The notes: generated by a model from the sequence alone, not told the origin. A stretch of 64,000 nt of DNA from Ignatzschineria sp. RMDPL8A (GCF_029815055.1 NZ_JAPPWA010000001.1:49635-113634), one strand, 5' to 3'. Counted from the stretch's first letter, positions 7,663 through 17,791 are shown. Numbers and translations are program-made.

Positions 7663-10600
7663 ATGCGAACTCATCCGTTCATGCGCACTAACCGATTAAA
7701 AGCGTTATGGAGACGATCTCTTCTTACAATAATCTCCCCTTTTTTAATGACGGCAGCGATGGCTAATACGCCATTTGAGCCGGCGCAAACGCCACTTACC
7801 TATGTAAAACCGCCAAAACCCAATGTCATTGTATTTATGGATAATAGTGGCGCAATGGCGAGCAATTCGCGCAGTGAAGGCGTTGTATGGATGAAAGATG
7901 AGCAACACTGGCGCAATTTTGAGAACTCTCTGCGATCAAATCCCTCTATTTTAAAAAATACACCCTACGAAAAAACGAACTACATGAACGTAAGACCTTA
8001 CGGTCTTGCGCAGATTTTATTGGCGCAAATGATCAATGATTACTCACAAAACATGTACTTTGGATTTTCTCACTTTTTAGCAAGAAGCCCTCATAATGCA
8101 GCGGCTTCATACTATGTCGGACAAAAGCAAAACAACACTATACTGAAATACACAGGGCCAGACCAAGAGGTGAAAAGCAATCGTAAAGTCTACGATCAAG
8201 ATTACGCTACCCACGAGGCTTTTTTATATATTCCGCTGACCGATATTTCCGATGAGGCTAAAAAAGAGGCGGTGATTGATCGCATCTATAAAAATATCCC
8301 CCGTGTAGAAGATAGTAAATTCAATGCAATCTATCATCGAGAAGGCAAGCGCTATCAGCCATTTCATACCTTTGCCTTTACCACCTATGAGCTTGCTAAA
8401 TATCTTCGAGGCTATGGCACCTATAAAAAAGGAAGCCCCATCCCATTACCTCAATTGAAGGGAGGAAAGTGGGTACCTAATATTAATCTTCATGGCTCGA
8501 ATTTTCAGTTTTGGACTAAACCTGAATGGGAGGTTCATGAGTATCCACAACGTTATCGTTGCCAAGAAAATCATATTATCATTGTCGGATTATCGTATCG
8601 TCATATGGGGGATGGCTACTATGGAGTCGTTCCTCATGATGATATTTTATCGGACGGATATTGCAATTGGTGTATGGGAAAACAGAATTTAAGTAAAAAC
8701 TTTAAACGCATTCTCGCGGAAGACCCAAACAATTTTGGTGGTGGCTATGACATCATCTCACGCAGTTTTGATATGAATCGATTAGCAAAGCAGCTCAAAG
8801 CGGTTGATATGCGTTATGAAAAAGGGCATCTTGAATCGGCTCGTCCTGAATTTGATGATGCGGGCAAAGCCTGGACAGATGAAGGCTCTAAACAGATGAA
8901 TATCACCCTTCACGCAATTCAGCTCGGTAAATGGGACTTAAAAAATCCCTCTCTAAAAAATACTGGCATTGATTTAGTGAAAATGGCGGATGTATCGGGC
9001 GGTGTAGGACGAACCGTGATTGATCATATTCAATTTAGCAATGCAATGAATGATATTTTTGGTTCCATCATTCCTGAAAAGAAATTTGACACAAAAATCA
9101 ACGATGGCCCTTACATAACGCTCAATAGTATCGCCTACCAAAGCACCTACGATGCCAATCGCTGGGCGGGAAAGGTGAAAGCGATGCAAGTAGTCAATCC
9201 TAATAAAGACGAACCTCTCAAACCCGGTGAGCTAATTCGCTATAAAGAGTTATGGAGTACCGACAAAACTTTTAGAGCTCAAAAAGAGAGCAACTATCGT
9301 TACAATCCCTTTAAAGCGTTGCAAAGTAATCAGGGTTCTGTTTCAGAGTTGCCTTTAAATCAGGCCACTCATATCTCTAATAATATGAAAAACTGGATTA
9401 TGTATGGTCGCTCTGATAATAATTTCCCTCTACGCAATAGAGCGACATTGATGGACGATATCATCCATTCAAATATGCTCTATTTTAGACCAGATATCTT
9501 CTATGGCAATATGAATCAATATCCACAAGCCCTGCGAGACTCTCTATTACGTAAAGGCCTAGATGAGCGGACTGGGCGGAATAATCAAAATCGTTTAATC
9601 ATTGGCTCTAACGATGGTTTGATCAATATTATTCGCGCCGAAAAAGATAGTATTCGCCCACAAGGGGGAAGCAATTCTCCCGTTGCAAGAGGGGAGCGTG
9701 AAAAAGCATTTTTAGTCGATACCATTGCGCAACAAAATGAATTAGATAACGTGCTCAATATCTCGTACAATCATAAATTCTCTATGGATGGTAAAAATCA
9801 TCTCTTTGATTACCTCTACGCTCCTGCCGATTTATATAATGCAAGCGCCGACGAAATCAAGCTCTATGGTCTCTCCCTTTCTATGCAAGGTGCGGGCGGT
9901 AAAGGGCTTGTTGTAAACTCGATTACACCTCAAGGCAATATTAAAGGGTTTCTCTATATCGATACCAACACCCCGGGGTTTGAAGACTTAGGTTATACTC
10001 TGACCGACCCCGATTTTACTGCGACAACCACCCTTTTATCCGATGGATCGCCCTATCGCACAGCCACCATTGTCCTTGGGAATGGGTATGGTAGTAAAAG
10101 TGACCGAAGCGTTGTATATATCTTAACGATCGACCCCGAAAGCTCAACCTCACCCATCGCCGATCTACAACGCATCTATCTTAATAAAGCAAGTAGCGAA
10201 TTTAGTGGCGGTGCTGGCTCACCAGCCCTTCTCACAAGCCAAGCAGATGTTGGAGGAAAGCAATATTCCGTAATCGATGCCATTTACGTTGGTGACCTTA
10301 AAGGGGGGTTATATCGAATCACCTTCCCTGATCGGGATATTACCACTTACCGTTATGGCAAACCCAAGGTTGTGAAGATATTCCAAGACCCCAACAATCA
10401 TCCCATTCACGCTCAACCGACCGTTGCAAAAGACAGTCGAGGGCAAACTTGGGTCTTCTTTGGAACCGGATTAGCGGCACGTACTAGCGATAAATATACT
10501 CAAGATACCTTCCATTATTATGGTCTGCGTGACGATGTGGAAAATAGTGCCGATCGAATCTATTCAAGTGAATTGCTCGTACAGAAAATGACACGAAAAA

Positions 10601-11187
10601 TCGCCTCAAAAGTAGGCTCTAGCTTTAGCGGGGTTTCAAATGAATATACGGTTCAATTTGAAAATAACATGCCTGGAAGTCTCTTAAGCGATCAATATCG
10701 TGGATGGGTACTCCCCTTAAAAACGGCAGACGAAATCAGTCGTGGCGAGCGCATTATCTCCCCTTCGTTCTACTTCACTAAATCGCCCGGCGTGATCGGC
10801 ATTCGAACATGGGGAATCATTCCCGCTACCGACGCTCTTGAGGCAGATGACCCCTGTTTAGATGATCGAAATATATCAAAACTGCTCTTTTTAGATATGT
10901 GGACTGGCAATCAAGCCAAAAACTCTAATGGCAATCTTGTTACAGGTTATTCCAGTGAAGATGGACTCTACGGTGAGGCACAAGGGAAAGATGTGATTAT
11001 CGGCAATCCTTCCGGTGGCCGAGGCGATATGAGTTCTCCCCAACCTGAAGGAGGACCCGATTTTGGAGTTCCCATCTGTGAGTCTGGTGTTACAGCCAAC
11101 ACTCCTGGCAATCAAGAGATATGTCTTGAGCACTTTAACAGCGATGACACCTTATCGAAAGGCCGTCTATATTTGAGAAATATTTAA
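7663..11187 (+). CDS. pilY1: PilY1-like type IV pilus tip/assembly protein
   Basis: 1174-residue exported protein. Signal peptide about 1-34 (hydrophobic LLTIISPFLMTAAMA). A von Willebrand A-like start follows, with the MIDAS-type motif IVFMDNSGAM (Asp60, Ser62). The C-terminal half (about 640-1130) is the PilY1 beta-propeller, recognisable by NRLIIGSNDGLINII, a IVLGNGYGSKS strand and IYVGDLKGGLYRITFP. In Pseudomonas and Neisseria (PilC) such proteins sit at the pilus tip, promote extension and bind surfaces. The calcium loop before the AGDLKG-like strand (DxDxNxD in P. aeruginosa) is not conserved here: the equivalent reads ADVGGKQYSVIDAIYVGDL. The usual minor-pilin partners (fimU, pilV, pilW, pilX, pilE) are not adjacent. 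AGGAGAG supports the first ATG. Confidence 0.88.
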   Translation: MRTHPFMRTNRLKALWRRSLLTIISPFLMTAAMANTPFEPAQTPLTYVKPPKPNVIVFMDNSGAMASNSRSEGVVWMKDEQHWRNFENSLRSNPSILKNTPYEKTNYMNVRPYGLAQILLAQMINDYSQNMYFGFSHFLARSPHNAAASYYVGQKQNNTILKYTGPDQEVKSNRKVYDQDYATHEAFLYIPLTDISDEAKKEAVIDRIYKNIPRVEDSKFNAIYHREGKRYQPFHTFAFTTYELAKYLRGYGTYKKGSPIPLPQLKGGKWVPNINLHGSNFQFWTKPEWEVHEYPQRYRCQENHIIIVGLSYRHMGDGYYGVVPHDDILSDGYCNWCMGKQNLSKNFKRILAEDPNNFGGGYDIISRSFDMNRLAKQLKAVDMRYEKGHLESARPEFDDAGKAWTDEGSKQMNITLHAIQLGKWDLKNPSLKNTGIDLVKMADVSGGVGRTVIDHIQFSNAMNDIFGSIIPEKKFDTKINDGPYITLNSIAYQSTYDANRWAGKVKAMQVVNPNKDEPLKPGELIRYKELWSTDKTFRAQKESNYRYNPFKALQSNQGSVSELPLNQATHISNNMKNWIMYGRSDNNFPLRNRATLMDDIIHSNMLYFRPDIFYGNMNQYPQALRDSLLRKGLDERTGRNNQNRLIIGSNDGLINIIRAEKDSIRPQGGSNSPVARGEREKAFLVDTIAQQNELDNVLNISYNHKFSMDGKNHLFDYLYAPADLYNASADEIKLYGLSLSMQGAGGKGLVVNSITPQGNIKGFLYIDTNTPGFEDLGYTLTDPDFTATTTLLSDGSPYRTATIVLGNGYGSKSDRSVVYILTIDPESSTSPIADLQRIYLNKASSEFSGGAGSPALLTSQADVGGKQYSVIDAIYVGDLKGGLYRITFPDRDITTYRYGKPKVVKIFQDPNNHPIHAQPTVAKDSRGQTWVFFGTGLAARTSDKYTQDTFHYYGLRDDVENSADRIYSSELLVQKMTRKIASKVGSSFSGVSNEYTVQFENNMPGSLLSDQYRGWVLPLKTADEISRGERIISPSFYFTKSPGVIGIRTWGIIPATDALEADDPCLDDRNISKLLFLDMWTGNQAKNSNGNLVTGYSSEDGLYGEAQGKDVIIGNPSGGRGDMSSPQPEGGPDFGVPICESGVTANTPGNQEICLEHFNSDDTLSKGRLYLRNI

Positions 11188-11216
11188 CGGCCCAATAAGC
11201 GCATTTAAGACAATAA

Positions 11217-11250
11217 AAATCCCTCTGCTAGTTACCTAACAGAGGGATTT
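11217..11250 (-). terminator. Rho-independent terminator of tRNA-Ser
   Basis: Perfect 11-bp stem AAATCCCTCTG / CAGAGGGATTT with a 12-base loop. On the minus strand it is followed by TTTTTATT, so it terminates the tRNA-Ser transcript; it can also block pilY1 read-through from the left. Confidence 0.8.
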
Positions 11251-11255
11251 AAGTC

Positions 11256-11346
11256 TGGCGGAGAAAGAGGGATTCGAACCCTCGATACGCTATGAACGTA
11301 TACCCGCTTTCCAGGCGAGCGCCTTCAACCACTCGGCCACTTCTCC
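11256..11346 (-). tRNA. tRNA-Ser (GGA anticodon)
   Basis: On the minus strand the sequence starts GGAGAAGTGGCCGAG and ends with TTCGAATCCCTC, a pairing acceptor arm and encoded CCA (91 bases). The long variable arm typical of serine tRNAs is present (GTATACG...CGTATC). The anticodon loop CTGGAAA gives GGA, reading UCC/UCU codons. Acceptor GGAGAAA pairing is consistent at both ends. Confidence 0.97.
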
Positions 11347-11413
11347 TTTTACACAAGGGCTATAAGATACCCTATTTTTTATGAAACTACAACCTATCGG
11401 CGCCGATTTTAGC

Positions 11414-12190
11414 TTAGCCGTTGATCAGTTTTAAGGTTTTTGCATGAACCTCGGGCGTTGCCGCTAAAATACTGCTGGTTTCAAGAGAGAGTTTGTCCCC
11501 TTCTAAGGTGGTCACGACCCCGCCCGCTTCTTCCACAATGATTGAAAGTGCGGCAATATCGAGAATATTGACATCGGATTCCACAATAAGGTCGAGTGAA
11601 CCTTGCGCTAATAGATGATAGTGCAGGAAGTCACCAAATCCGCGTGTTGAGTTCACTTGTTTGATGAGTTCGCCATAATTGTTCCAGCGAGCTGAGTCTT
11701 GCGCAAGCGATTTCAAGTTCCCCGATGAGAGTACGACGTTTGAAAATTCGGTAATATCGCTCACCGACAGGCGCTCACCATTTTCACGGAATGCTCCTTC
11801 GCCTCGCACCGCATAAAATTGCTCACCATTATTAAACGACGGCGCCGTTGAGACTCCTAAGATAATCTCCCCTTTATACATGAGCGCAATTTGGCATGAG
11901 AAAAACGGACGGCGACGCACAAATGCTTTGGTGCCATCGATCGGGTCAACGAGCCATACATAATCGGAATCGATGTTCGATTTACCCTCTTCCTCCCCGA
12001 AAAATCCGTGGTCTGGAAAGTGCTTAGAGATATGCGCACGAATCGCCTGTTCTACCGCGACGTCCACTTCGGTAACGGGCGTCATGTCTGCTTTGATGGT
12101 AATCTTAAATGCATTTTTATCATATTCAGTTGCAATAATATTACGGGCAATGGATGCCGCTTCTTTTGCGCACTCTAAAAATTTTTGCAT
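11414..12190 (-). CDS. Inositol-monophosphatase family phosphatase, HisN (histidinol-phosphatase)-like
   Basis: 258 residues, Mg-dependent, lithium-sensitive phosphatase fold. The family motifs are all visible: GFFGEEEG (metal-binding Glu), WLVDPIDGTKAFV (the DPxDGTxxF core) and the C-terminal DILDIAALSIIVEEAGGVVTT. The phrase DGTKAFVRRRPFF resembles HisN-type histidinol-phosphatases more than the SuhB type (DGTTNF). HisN hydrolyses histidinol phosphate in histidine synthesis. No other his gene is near, so inositol phosphate, PAP or another sugar phosphate remains possible. It is transcribed toward tRNA-Ser, 67 bases away. Confidence 0.8.
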   Translation of the reverse strand: MQKFLECAKEAASIARNIIATEYDKNAFKITIKADMTPVTEVDVAVEQAIRAHISKHFPDHGFFGEEEGKSNIDSDYVWLVDPIDGTKAFVRRRPFFSCQIALMYKGEIILGVSTAPSFNNGEQFYAVRGEGAFRENGERLSVSDITEFSNVVLSSGNLKSLAQDSARWNNYGELIKQVNSTRGFGDFLHYHLLAQGSLDLIVESDVNILDIAALSIIVEEAGGVVTTLEGDKLSLETSSILAATPEVHAKTLKLING

Positions 12191-12414
12191 AGCTCTCTAG
12201 CCTTTTTTCTCTCATAGAATAAATAACAATTATAGAAATAATGCTCTAAAGAAAGGGGACTTAATCAGAGTCAAGCTCGGCCCGATTAACTCTTAATTTC
12301 TTATGCATTTTCTTAAAAAATAGTCTATCATGGTTAAATCAATATATACATAGAGCAGACCGCGTCGGCCAATTTTTATTGTATGTTTTAGCTTTTAAAC
12401 AAAGGAACCGTTTT

Positions 12415-13176
12415 ATGTCATCGATCTCTTTTTCTATTGCCCCAGATGTCTCACCACAGCGTCTCCCTGGTTGGCATTTGTTCAGCAGCTGGCTCCAACG
12501 CAAAACAGGCGAAGGAATCAGTGTATTGGAGTATATTTCGTTTGATGATCAAAAGCAGGCATTACTCGACGGTAAAATCGATCTTCTTTATGCAAACCCG
12601 TATGATGCGGGCTGGTTAATTCGCGAACAAAAATTTATTGCACTTGCACAGCCAGCGTCGGATGTTGCGGAAGTGACCATCGTCACTAAAAAAGGTGGCG
12701 ATATTACAAAGGTTGAAGATCTGCAAACGGATCTTAAAGTCTCTGCAGCAATGAACGCAGACCTTCGTACCTTAGGTACTATCCTGCTTGAACCTGCAAA
12801 CTTAACCAAAGATGACATCACGTTTATCGATACATCAAACCACATTTTAGCGATTAAAGAGCTCTTAAAAGGCAACTCGCAAGTGGCGATGCTTCCAACG
12901 GATATCTATCGCGGTTTAAGTAAAATTGTTGCAAGCCAATTAGAGAGCTTAGTGGCAACAGAACCTGAAGATATCGCAACGGTTGCTCACTGCTTTGTGC
13001 TTTCACCCGCGTTTGCAGAAAAAGCAGAACTCCTAAAAGAGACGCTTCGCACCATGCATGAAGATGATAATGGTAAATCAGTATTAGAAGACTTAAAAGT
13101 GGATCACTGGAAAATTTTAGACAGTGAAGACGACATCACCTTTATGATCGACCTAATCTATACCTTACAGATTTAA
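12415..13176 (+). CDS. PhnD-fold substrate-binding protein lacking a signal peptide
   Basis: 253 residues with the pattern of PhnD/SsuA-type periplasmic binding proteins: SFSIAPDVSPQRLPGWHLFSSWL, FDDQKQALLDGKIDLLYANPYDAGWLI and VAMLPTDIYRGL. These normally bind phosphonate, phosphate or similar oxyanions for an ABC importer. Here no N-terminal signal or lipobox exists: the protein begins MSSISFSIAPD. I start at the ATG at 12415 because AAAGGAA stands 7 bases before it; an upstream ATG at 12379 has no SD and adds only 12 residues, still without a signal. No ABC permease or ATPase gene flanks it. A cytoplasmic ligand-sensing role is an inference. It ends at a strong terminator. Confidence 0.7.
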   Translation: MSSISFSIAPDVSPQRLPGWHLFSSWLQRKTGEGISVLEYISFDDQKQALLDGKIDLLYANPYDAGWLIREQKFIALAQPASDVAEVTIVTKKGGDITKVEDLQTDLKVSAAMNADLRTLGTILLEPANLTKDDITFIDTSNHILAIKELLKGNSQVAMLPTDIYRGLSKIVASQLESLVATEPEDIATVAHCFVLSPAFAEKAELLKETLRTMHEDDNGKSVLEDLKVDHWKILDSEDDITFMIDLIYTLQI

Positions 13177-13207
13177 TCGAACACACGATTTTCGTGTACA
13201 AGATGCC

Positions 13208-13240
13208 AAGAGCCATTGAGTAATCAGTGGCTCTTTTTTT
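13208..13240 (+). terminator. Rho-independent terminator after the PhnD-fold gene
   Basis: Stem AAGAGCCA / TGGCTCTT (8 bp) with a 12-base loop, followed by a run of seven or more T, 31 bases after the stop codon. Confidence 0.85.
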
Positions 13241-13280
13241 ATGCCTCAATCTATCCGTCGATAAAAAATCAATGGGCAAT

Positions 13281-13326
13281 AAAAAAGCGATCTCTAACCA
13301 GTAAAACTGACTACGATCGCTTTTTA
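13281..13326 (-). terminator. Terminator after glyQ (bidirectional hairpin)
   Basis: Stem AAAAAGCGATC / GATCGCTTTTT (11 bp) around a 22-base loop. T-runs exist on both strands, so it serves glyQ leftward and may back up the PhnD-fold gene terminator rightward. Confidence 0.8.
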
Positions 13327-13344
13327 TAAATCTGATGGAGCTAA

Positions 13345-14238
13345 TTAATCGCGCTCTAACATCGGGAAGCCCATCTTTTCACGAGCCGCATAATAGCTCT
13401 CTGCCACCGCACTTGCCATCTTACGCACGCGTAAAATATAGGATTGTCGCTCGGTTACCGAGATCGCTTTACGCGCATCAAGTAAGTTAAACGCATGAGA
13501 GGCTTTGAGCACCATCTCATAGGCGGGGAGCACTAAATCCACCGCAAGTAGACGCCCCACTTCCCCTTCATAAAAGGTGAAGGATTTAAAGAGATAATCG
13601 GTATCGGCATGATTAAAGTTGTAATCCGATTGCTCCACTTCATTTTGATGGAACACATCGCCATAGGTAATTTTACCAAAAGGTCCATCGGACCAAACCA
13701 AATCATAGACACTTTCAACGCCTTGAACGTACATCGCAAACCGCTCAAGCCCATAGGTGATCTCACCGGTAACCGGCTTACACTCTAAACCGCCCGCTTG
13801 TTGGAAATAGGTAAATTGGGTTACTTCCATTCCGTTTAACCACACTTCCCAACCAAGTCCCCACGCGCCAAGCGTTGGTGATTCCCAGTCATCTTCCACA
13901 AAACGAATATCGTGCGTTTCAGTATCGATGCCAAGCGCTTCAAGCGAACCTAAATAGAGCTCTTGAATATTGTCCGGTGAGGGTTTAATCACCACTTGGA
14001 ATTGATAGTAATGTTGCAAACGGTTCGGGTTTTCCCCATAGCGGCCATCGGTCGGGCGGCGTGATGGCTGAACATACGCTGCTGCCCATGGCTCAGGCCC
14101 AAGCGCGCGTAAAAAAGTGGCTGAGTGGAATGTTCCCGCGCCCACTTCCATATCGTACGGTTGTAAGACTGCACAGCCTTTATCCGCCCAATATTGTTGT
14201 AGCGTTAAAATGATCTCTTGAAAGGTATTATTTTTCAT
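13345..14238 (-). CDS. glyQ: Glycyl-tRNA synthetase alpha subunit
   Basis: 297-residue catalytic alpha subunit of the alpha2beta2 bacterial GlyRS. It charges tRNA-Gly in the cytoplasm and is essential. Hallmarks: start [31 protein letters not shown], the [21 protein letters not shown] segment, and [13 protein letters not shown]. Length matches the family (about 300). Normally glyS (beta subunit) follows directly; here the next gene downstream is a convergent unrelated one, so glyS must lie elsewhere. The start overlaps the stop of the upstream mechanosensitive-channel gene by 11 bases, which suggests coupled expression from the channel gene promoter. Confidence 0.98.
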   Translation of the reverse strand: MKNNTFQEIILTLQQYWADKGCAVLQPYDMEVGAGTFHSATFLRALGPEPWAAAYVQPSRRPTDGRYGENPNRLQHYYQFQVVIKPSPDNIQELYLGSLEALGIDTETHDIRFVEDDWESPTLGAWGLGWEVWLNGMEVTQFTYFQQAGGLECKPVTGEITYGLERFAMYVQGVESVYDLVWSDGPFGKITYGDVFHQNEVEQSDYNFNHADTDYLFKSFTFYEGEVGRLLAVDLVLPAYEMVLKASHAFNLLDARKAISVTERQSYILRVRKMASAVAESYYAAREKMGFPMLERD

Positions 14239-16534
14239 CTTGCTTTTCTATTTCTTCAGTCTCTAAAAATGGGTCATCTTCAGGAAGATCATCCTCCTCA
14301 AAGATCATGTTCTCTTGCTGTTTATAGCGCGTTAACGGTAACGCACTCCCCTCACGAAAGCGTAGCTCACGTTGAGGAACAGGAATCTCAATATCAAACT
14401 CGCGGAGCGCATTGTCGATCGCCCACATATAGGCCGCACGAACGCCATTAGGCCGTTTTACCGCACGGGCCGTGAGCCACACCACCAGCTCAAATTCATA
14501 ATAAAATTCGGCAAAATTGGTGAGCCATACTGCAGGGTTTCGTCCGGGAATCCCTTTTAAGGTATGCGGAAGCGCTTCTGCCGCCGCTAAAACTGCCTCG
14601 CGCACCAACTCTTTATCGGTTCCATAGGCCACTTTAAACGGATAACGCATCCGGCGATGGGGCTCTTTTAAGGTCCAGTTCATCATTTTTGTGTTGATGA
14701 GCTCGGAGTTTGGAATCACGATATCGACATTATCATTATCGCTAATGATGGTAGCGCGCACGTTAATCTCTTTCACCTCGCCCCACAGCCCGCGATCTTG
14801 CAGCTCGATAAAGTCACCGACTTTAATGGATCGCTCAAAGAGCAAAATCAGACCTGAGACAAAGTTATTGACGATCGATTGTAACCCAAAACCGAGTCCG
14901 ATCGCCAATGCCCCCGCCACTAATGCAAAATTAGTGAAGTCGATGCCGATCGCGGTGAGTGCATATAAAAATCCAAATAAAATGACGCTGTAATAGAGGA
15001 GTCGCCCGACAATATAATAAGCCGGAAGCTTCTCATCGCCACGCTTATTCCCGATACGGAACAGAATTTTATTGAGCCAAAACGCCACCCACCAACAGAC
15101 AAATACAATCAGTAAAAATTGCGCAAAACTGAGCGGAGTGATCGGCGTATCGCCCACTTTAAAGAGCGCAGTACGCAGTAGCTGTTTAGTATTGCGCCAA
15201 CCGTAACTGAGCGTACTTTTGGTGCGATTAATCCAATTGAAAAAGGGCCCTTGATAGCTCAAGAGCTGCTTTTCAATAATGCTCGAGAGGAAATGAACGT
15301 CCGCCATCTCCGTCTGTAATTTTTGCAGCAGTACCGACGTTTCCTGCACTAAGACTAAACGATCTTTCGCAATGCTCGCTAAAAATGTATTGTGATCGGT
15401 GCTGCCTTTCGATTCCACATCGGCTAAAAAGGTGTTTGAATTAGCTCGCTCGAGCTCATTTTGATTAAACCAATCGCGCCCGACCACGGTAATCTCTTGG
15501 AGTTTGCGCTGCCGATCTGATAGCCGTTTTTGAATGCGCTCCACATCGAGCGTCTCATCTTTCGCTAAAAGACTGAGGGAATCGAGCTCATTGAGATAGA
15601 TATAGAGCCGCGTCTCAAGCACCGCAAGATTGATCTTCTCTTTAAGGGCTTGCTGATTACGAAGACGCATTACCGCTCGATCTTCCGCCGTCTCTTCAGG
15701 GGTCAATAATACTTGAGATTGCGCACGGAGAAGCCTCGTATTGGCTTCCTTTAATTCGCGCTCAAGACGCGTGGCTTCTTGCTTTAACGCTGTACGCTCA
15801 TCTTCGGTAAAAACGAGCCGTTCAACCGCGCCATCACGAAGTTTTGAGGCTTCAAGCAAACGATTTTCCTCAATCAGCAGATTTTTCCGCTGAATGCGTA
15901 ACCGCTCATCGATGAGCGCAACTTCCGTCTGCTGTAAAATAATCGCGAGCGCCTTATCAAACCGCCCTGCCGCATTGCTCGGAAGCTCGATAAACGACAC
16001 CATCAGACTGTTGAGCTGACGGCTCAATTCACGATATTGCTTCTCTTGATCGCCAATATCCTGCTTAGTGCGATTGACCTGCGTCTGTACTTCCCGCTCG
16101 TGGTGAATCACCGCCATAAGATCGGACAAGTTGTAGTGATCTTTGATCATCTCTTTAGGAGGCGCAATGGGATTATCACGAGTTTTTAGGGTGACGTAAG
16201 CGGCAAAGTTCGCTTTTAAATGGGAGATTTGCGAGGTATATTTTTGCTGCTCCGCTTCCCCAACGAGCGCCACTTGATTATCGATCCGCTCTAAAAATGC
16301 ATCAATGCGTTTTTGTAATTCTTCCCCTTCGGCGAGCTCAAAATATTGCCACCACGCCGCGGTTAAACGAACGGGATCGGGAAGCTCTTGTTCAGAATTA
16401 TTCGTTTGCGAGGAGAGACCGCCCTGGATCACACTGTTTAAGGGGTGCGTCTGCGCGCCAACCCCAGACAGCGAGACAGTGAGCATGATTAAAATCAGCC
16501 CCAAATATCGATAAATCGGATATTGTCTGCCCAT
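14228..16534 (-). CDS. MscS-family mechanosensitive channel with long periplasmic coiled-coil domain
   Basis: 768 residues. A signal peptide ([18 protein letters not shown]) is followed by about 420 residues rich in Glu/Arg/Leu with coiled-coil character, likely periplasmic. TM helices lie at about 470-490, 510-532 and 538-570; the last contains the pore-like [35 protein letters not shown], the MscS signature. The soluble beta domain includes [17 protein letters not shown] and [20 protein letters not shown]. The tail is acidic ([11 protein letters not shown]). The layout resembles MscM/MscK-type proteins but is shorter than E. coli MscK/MscM (over 1100). These channels relieve osmotic downshock. 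It overlaps glyQ by 11 bases. Confidence 0.88.
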   Translation of the reverse strand: MGRQYPIYRYLGLILIMLTVSLSGVGAQTHPLNSVIQGGLSSQTNNSEQELPDPVRLTAAWWQYFELAEGEELQKRIDAFLERIDNQVALVGEAEQQKYTSQISHLKANFAAYVTLKTRDNPIAPPKEMIKDHYNLSDLMAVIHHEREVQTQVNRTKQDIGDQEKQYRELSRQLNSLMVSFIELPSNAAGRFDKALAIILQQTEVALIDERLRIQRKNLLIEENRLLEASKLRDGAVERLVFTEDERTALKQEATRLERELKEANTRLLRAQSQVLLTPEETAEDRAVMRLRNQQALKEKINLAVLETRLYIYLNELDSLSLLAKDETLDVERIQKRLSDRQRKLQEITVVGRDWFNQNELERANSNTFLADVESKGSTDHNTFLASIAKDRLVLVQETSVLLQKLQTEMADVHFLSSIIEKQLLSYQGPFFNWINRTKSTLSYGWRNTKQLLRTALFKVGDTPITPLSFAQFLLIVFVCWWVAFWLNKILFRIGNKRGDEKLPAYYIVGRLLYYSVILFGFLYALTAIGIDFTNFALVAGALAIGLGFGLQSIVNNFVSGLILLFERSIKVGDFIELQDRGLWGEVKEINVRATIISDNDNVDIVIPNSELINTKMMNWTLKEPHRRMRYPFKVAYGTDKELVREAVLAAAEALPHTLKGIPGRNPAVWLTNFAEFYYEFELVVWLTARAVKRPNGVRAAYMWAIDNALREFDIEIPVPQRELRFREGSALPLTRYKQQENMIFEEDDLPEDDPFLETEEIEKQDEK

Positions 16535-16665
16535 GTGTCCCCTTATTATTTAAGACCCGTTATTATGATCGCCCGCGATCGCACTCGCAGCATAATATAT
16601 TTTGCATATATTAAGCCCGCACCTTAGAATAGTACCCACCATTATATAGTTTTAAAGGAATTTTT

Positions 16666-16884
16666 GTGACGGAAAACGAAAAAAAATCTCCGACAATTGA
16701 GGCGCAACTGACGCAGCTCGCGGAAATTGTGGAAAAACTAGAAAATGGCGATCTTAGCTTAGAAGATTCGCTAACCTATTTTGAACAAGGGATTGCGCTC
16801 ACAAAAGCTTGCCACGGCACGCTTGAAGCAGCGGAAAAAAAGATCCAACAACTGACCGATGAACGTGCGCGCGACGACGCATAA
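16666..16884 (+). CDS. xseB: Exodeoxyribonuclease VII small subunit
   Basis: 72 residues, GTG start with AAAGGA 6 bases upstream. XseB partners XseA in a multi-subunit nuclease that degrades single-stranded DNA. The family core is clear: LTQLAEIVEKLENGDLSLEDSLTYFEQGIALTKACHGTLEAAEKKIQQL. First gene of the conserved xseB-ispA-dxs operon; ispA begins 25 bases after the stop. The divergent gene is the MscS-type channel. Confidence 0.95.
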   Translation: MTENEKKSPTIEAQLTQLAEIVEKLENGDLSLEDSLTYFEQGIALTKACHGTLEAAEKKIQQLTDERARDDA

Positions 16885-16909
16885 ATTGTAGACTGAAATT
16901 ACGAAACCG

Positions 16910-17791
16910 ATGACCTTATTAACGCCTTGGCTCAATGAGCAGCTAGCTGCATTTGAAGTAGAGTTTGACCGATATTTAGCGTCCATTGACGCGCCGAAGA
17001 ATCTAAAAGAAGCGATGCGTTATAGCGCCTTAAATGGCGGGAAACGGCTCCGTCCAATGCTCTTAATCGCGGCCGGTCATCTCTCCGGTGCTGATGCAAA
17101 AATTCTCTATCCATTAGGTATGGCAATTGAGATGATTCACGCTTACTCGCTCATTCATGATGATCTTCCGGCGATGGATGATGATTCACTCCGCCGCGGG
17201 AAACCCACTTGTCACATTCAATTTGATGAAGCCACCGCCATTTTAGCGGGCGATGCATTATTAACGGAAAGTTTTGTGATTTTATCCCATCTTGAAGGCA
17301 TTTCGGATAGCGCGAAAATCAAGCTCATTCAGCTCTTTTCCCATTCGGCGGGAGCCTCTGGCATGGTGGGCGGGCAGATGATGGATTTGGAAGGTGAAGA
17401 GCGTAAAATCACCTCCGATGAGCTCGTTGCGATCCACCGTTTAAAAACTGGTAAACTAATTAAAGCCTCGATTCTTGCGGGCGCGATTGCCGGTAATGCC
17501 GATGAGAAAACCCTCATGCATTTAACGGAATTTGCCGATAATATTGGCCTTGCGTTTCAGGTAAAAGATGACATTTTAGATGTGACCGGCACCTCCGAAG
17601 AGCTTGGCAAAACCGCGGGCAAAGATCTTGAACAAGAAAAATCCACCTACGTCACACTGTTAGGTTTAGAGAAAGCGACCACCATTTTAGATGAATTGAT
17701 TGATAAGGCGTTCGCTAATTTGAATGCGCTCGGCGAGAAAAACGCGCCGCTTCTCAATCTCACCGCCTATGTGGTCAAACGTAATTATTAA
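16910..17791 (+). CDS. ispA: Polyprenyl (farnesyl) diphosphate synthase
   Basis: 293-residue trans-prenyltransferase that condenses IPP with DMAPP/GPP to give farnesyl diphosphate, precursor of undecaprenyl phosphate, quinone tails and haem O. First aspartate-rich motif DDLPAMDDD at 84-92 (with the two-residue insertion typical of bacterial type II FPP synthases), second DDILD at 220-224, GGKRLRP at 43-49, and HRLKTGKLI at 176-184. Length is normal. No strong SD is seen; translation is probably helped by xseB, 25 bases upstream. dxs follows after 8 bases, so precursor supply and chain elongation are co-expressed. Confidence 0.95.
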   Translation: MTLLTPWLNEQLAAFEVEFDRYLASIDAPKNLKEAMRYSALNGGKRLRPMLLIAAGHLSGADAKILYPLGMAIEMIHAYSLIHDDLPAMDDDSLRRGKPTCHIQFDEATAILAGDALLTESFVILSHLEGISDSAKIKLIQLFSHSAGASGMVGGQMMDLEGEERKITSDELVAIHRLKTGKLIKASILAGAIAGNADEKTLMHLTEFADNIGLAFQVKDDILDVTGTSEELGKTAGKDLEQEKSTYVTLLGLEKATTILDELIDKAFANLNALGEKNAPLLNLTAYVVKRNY

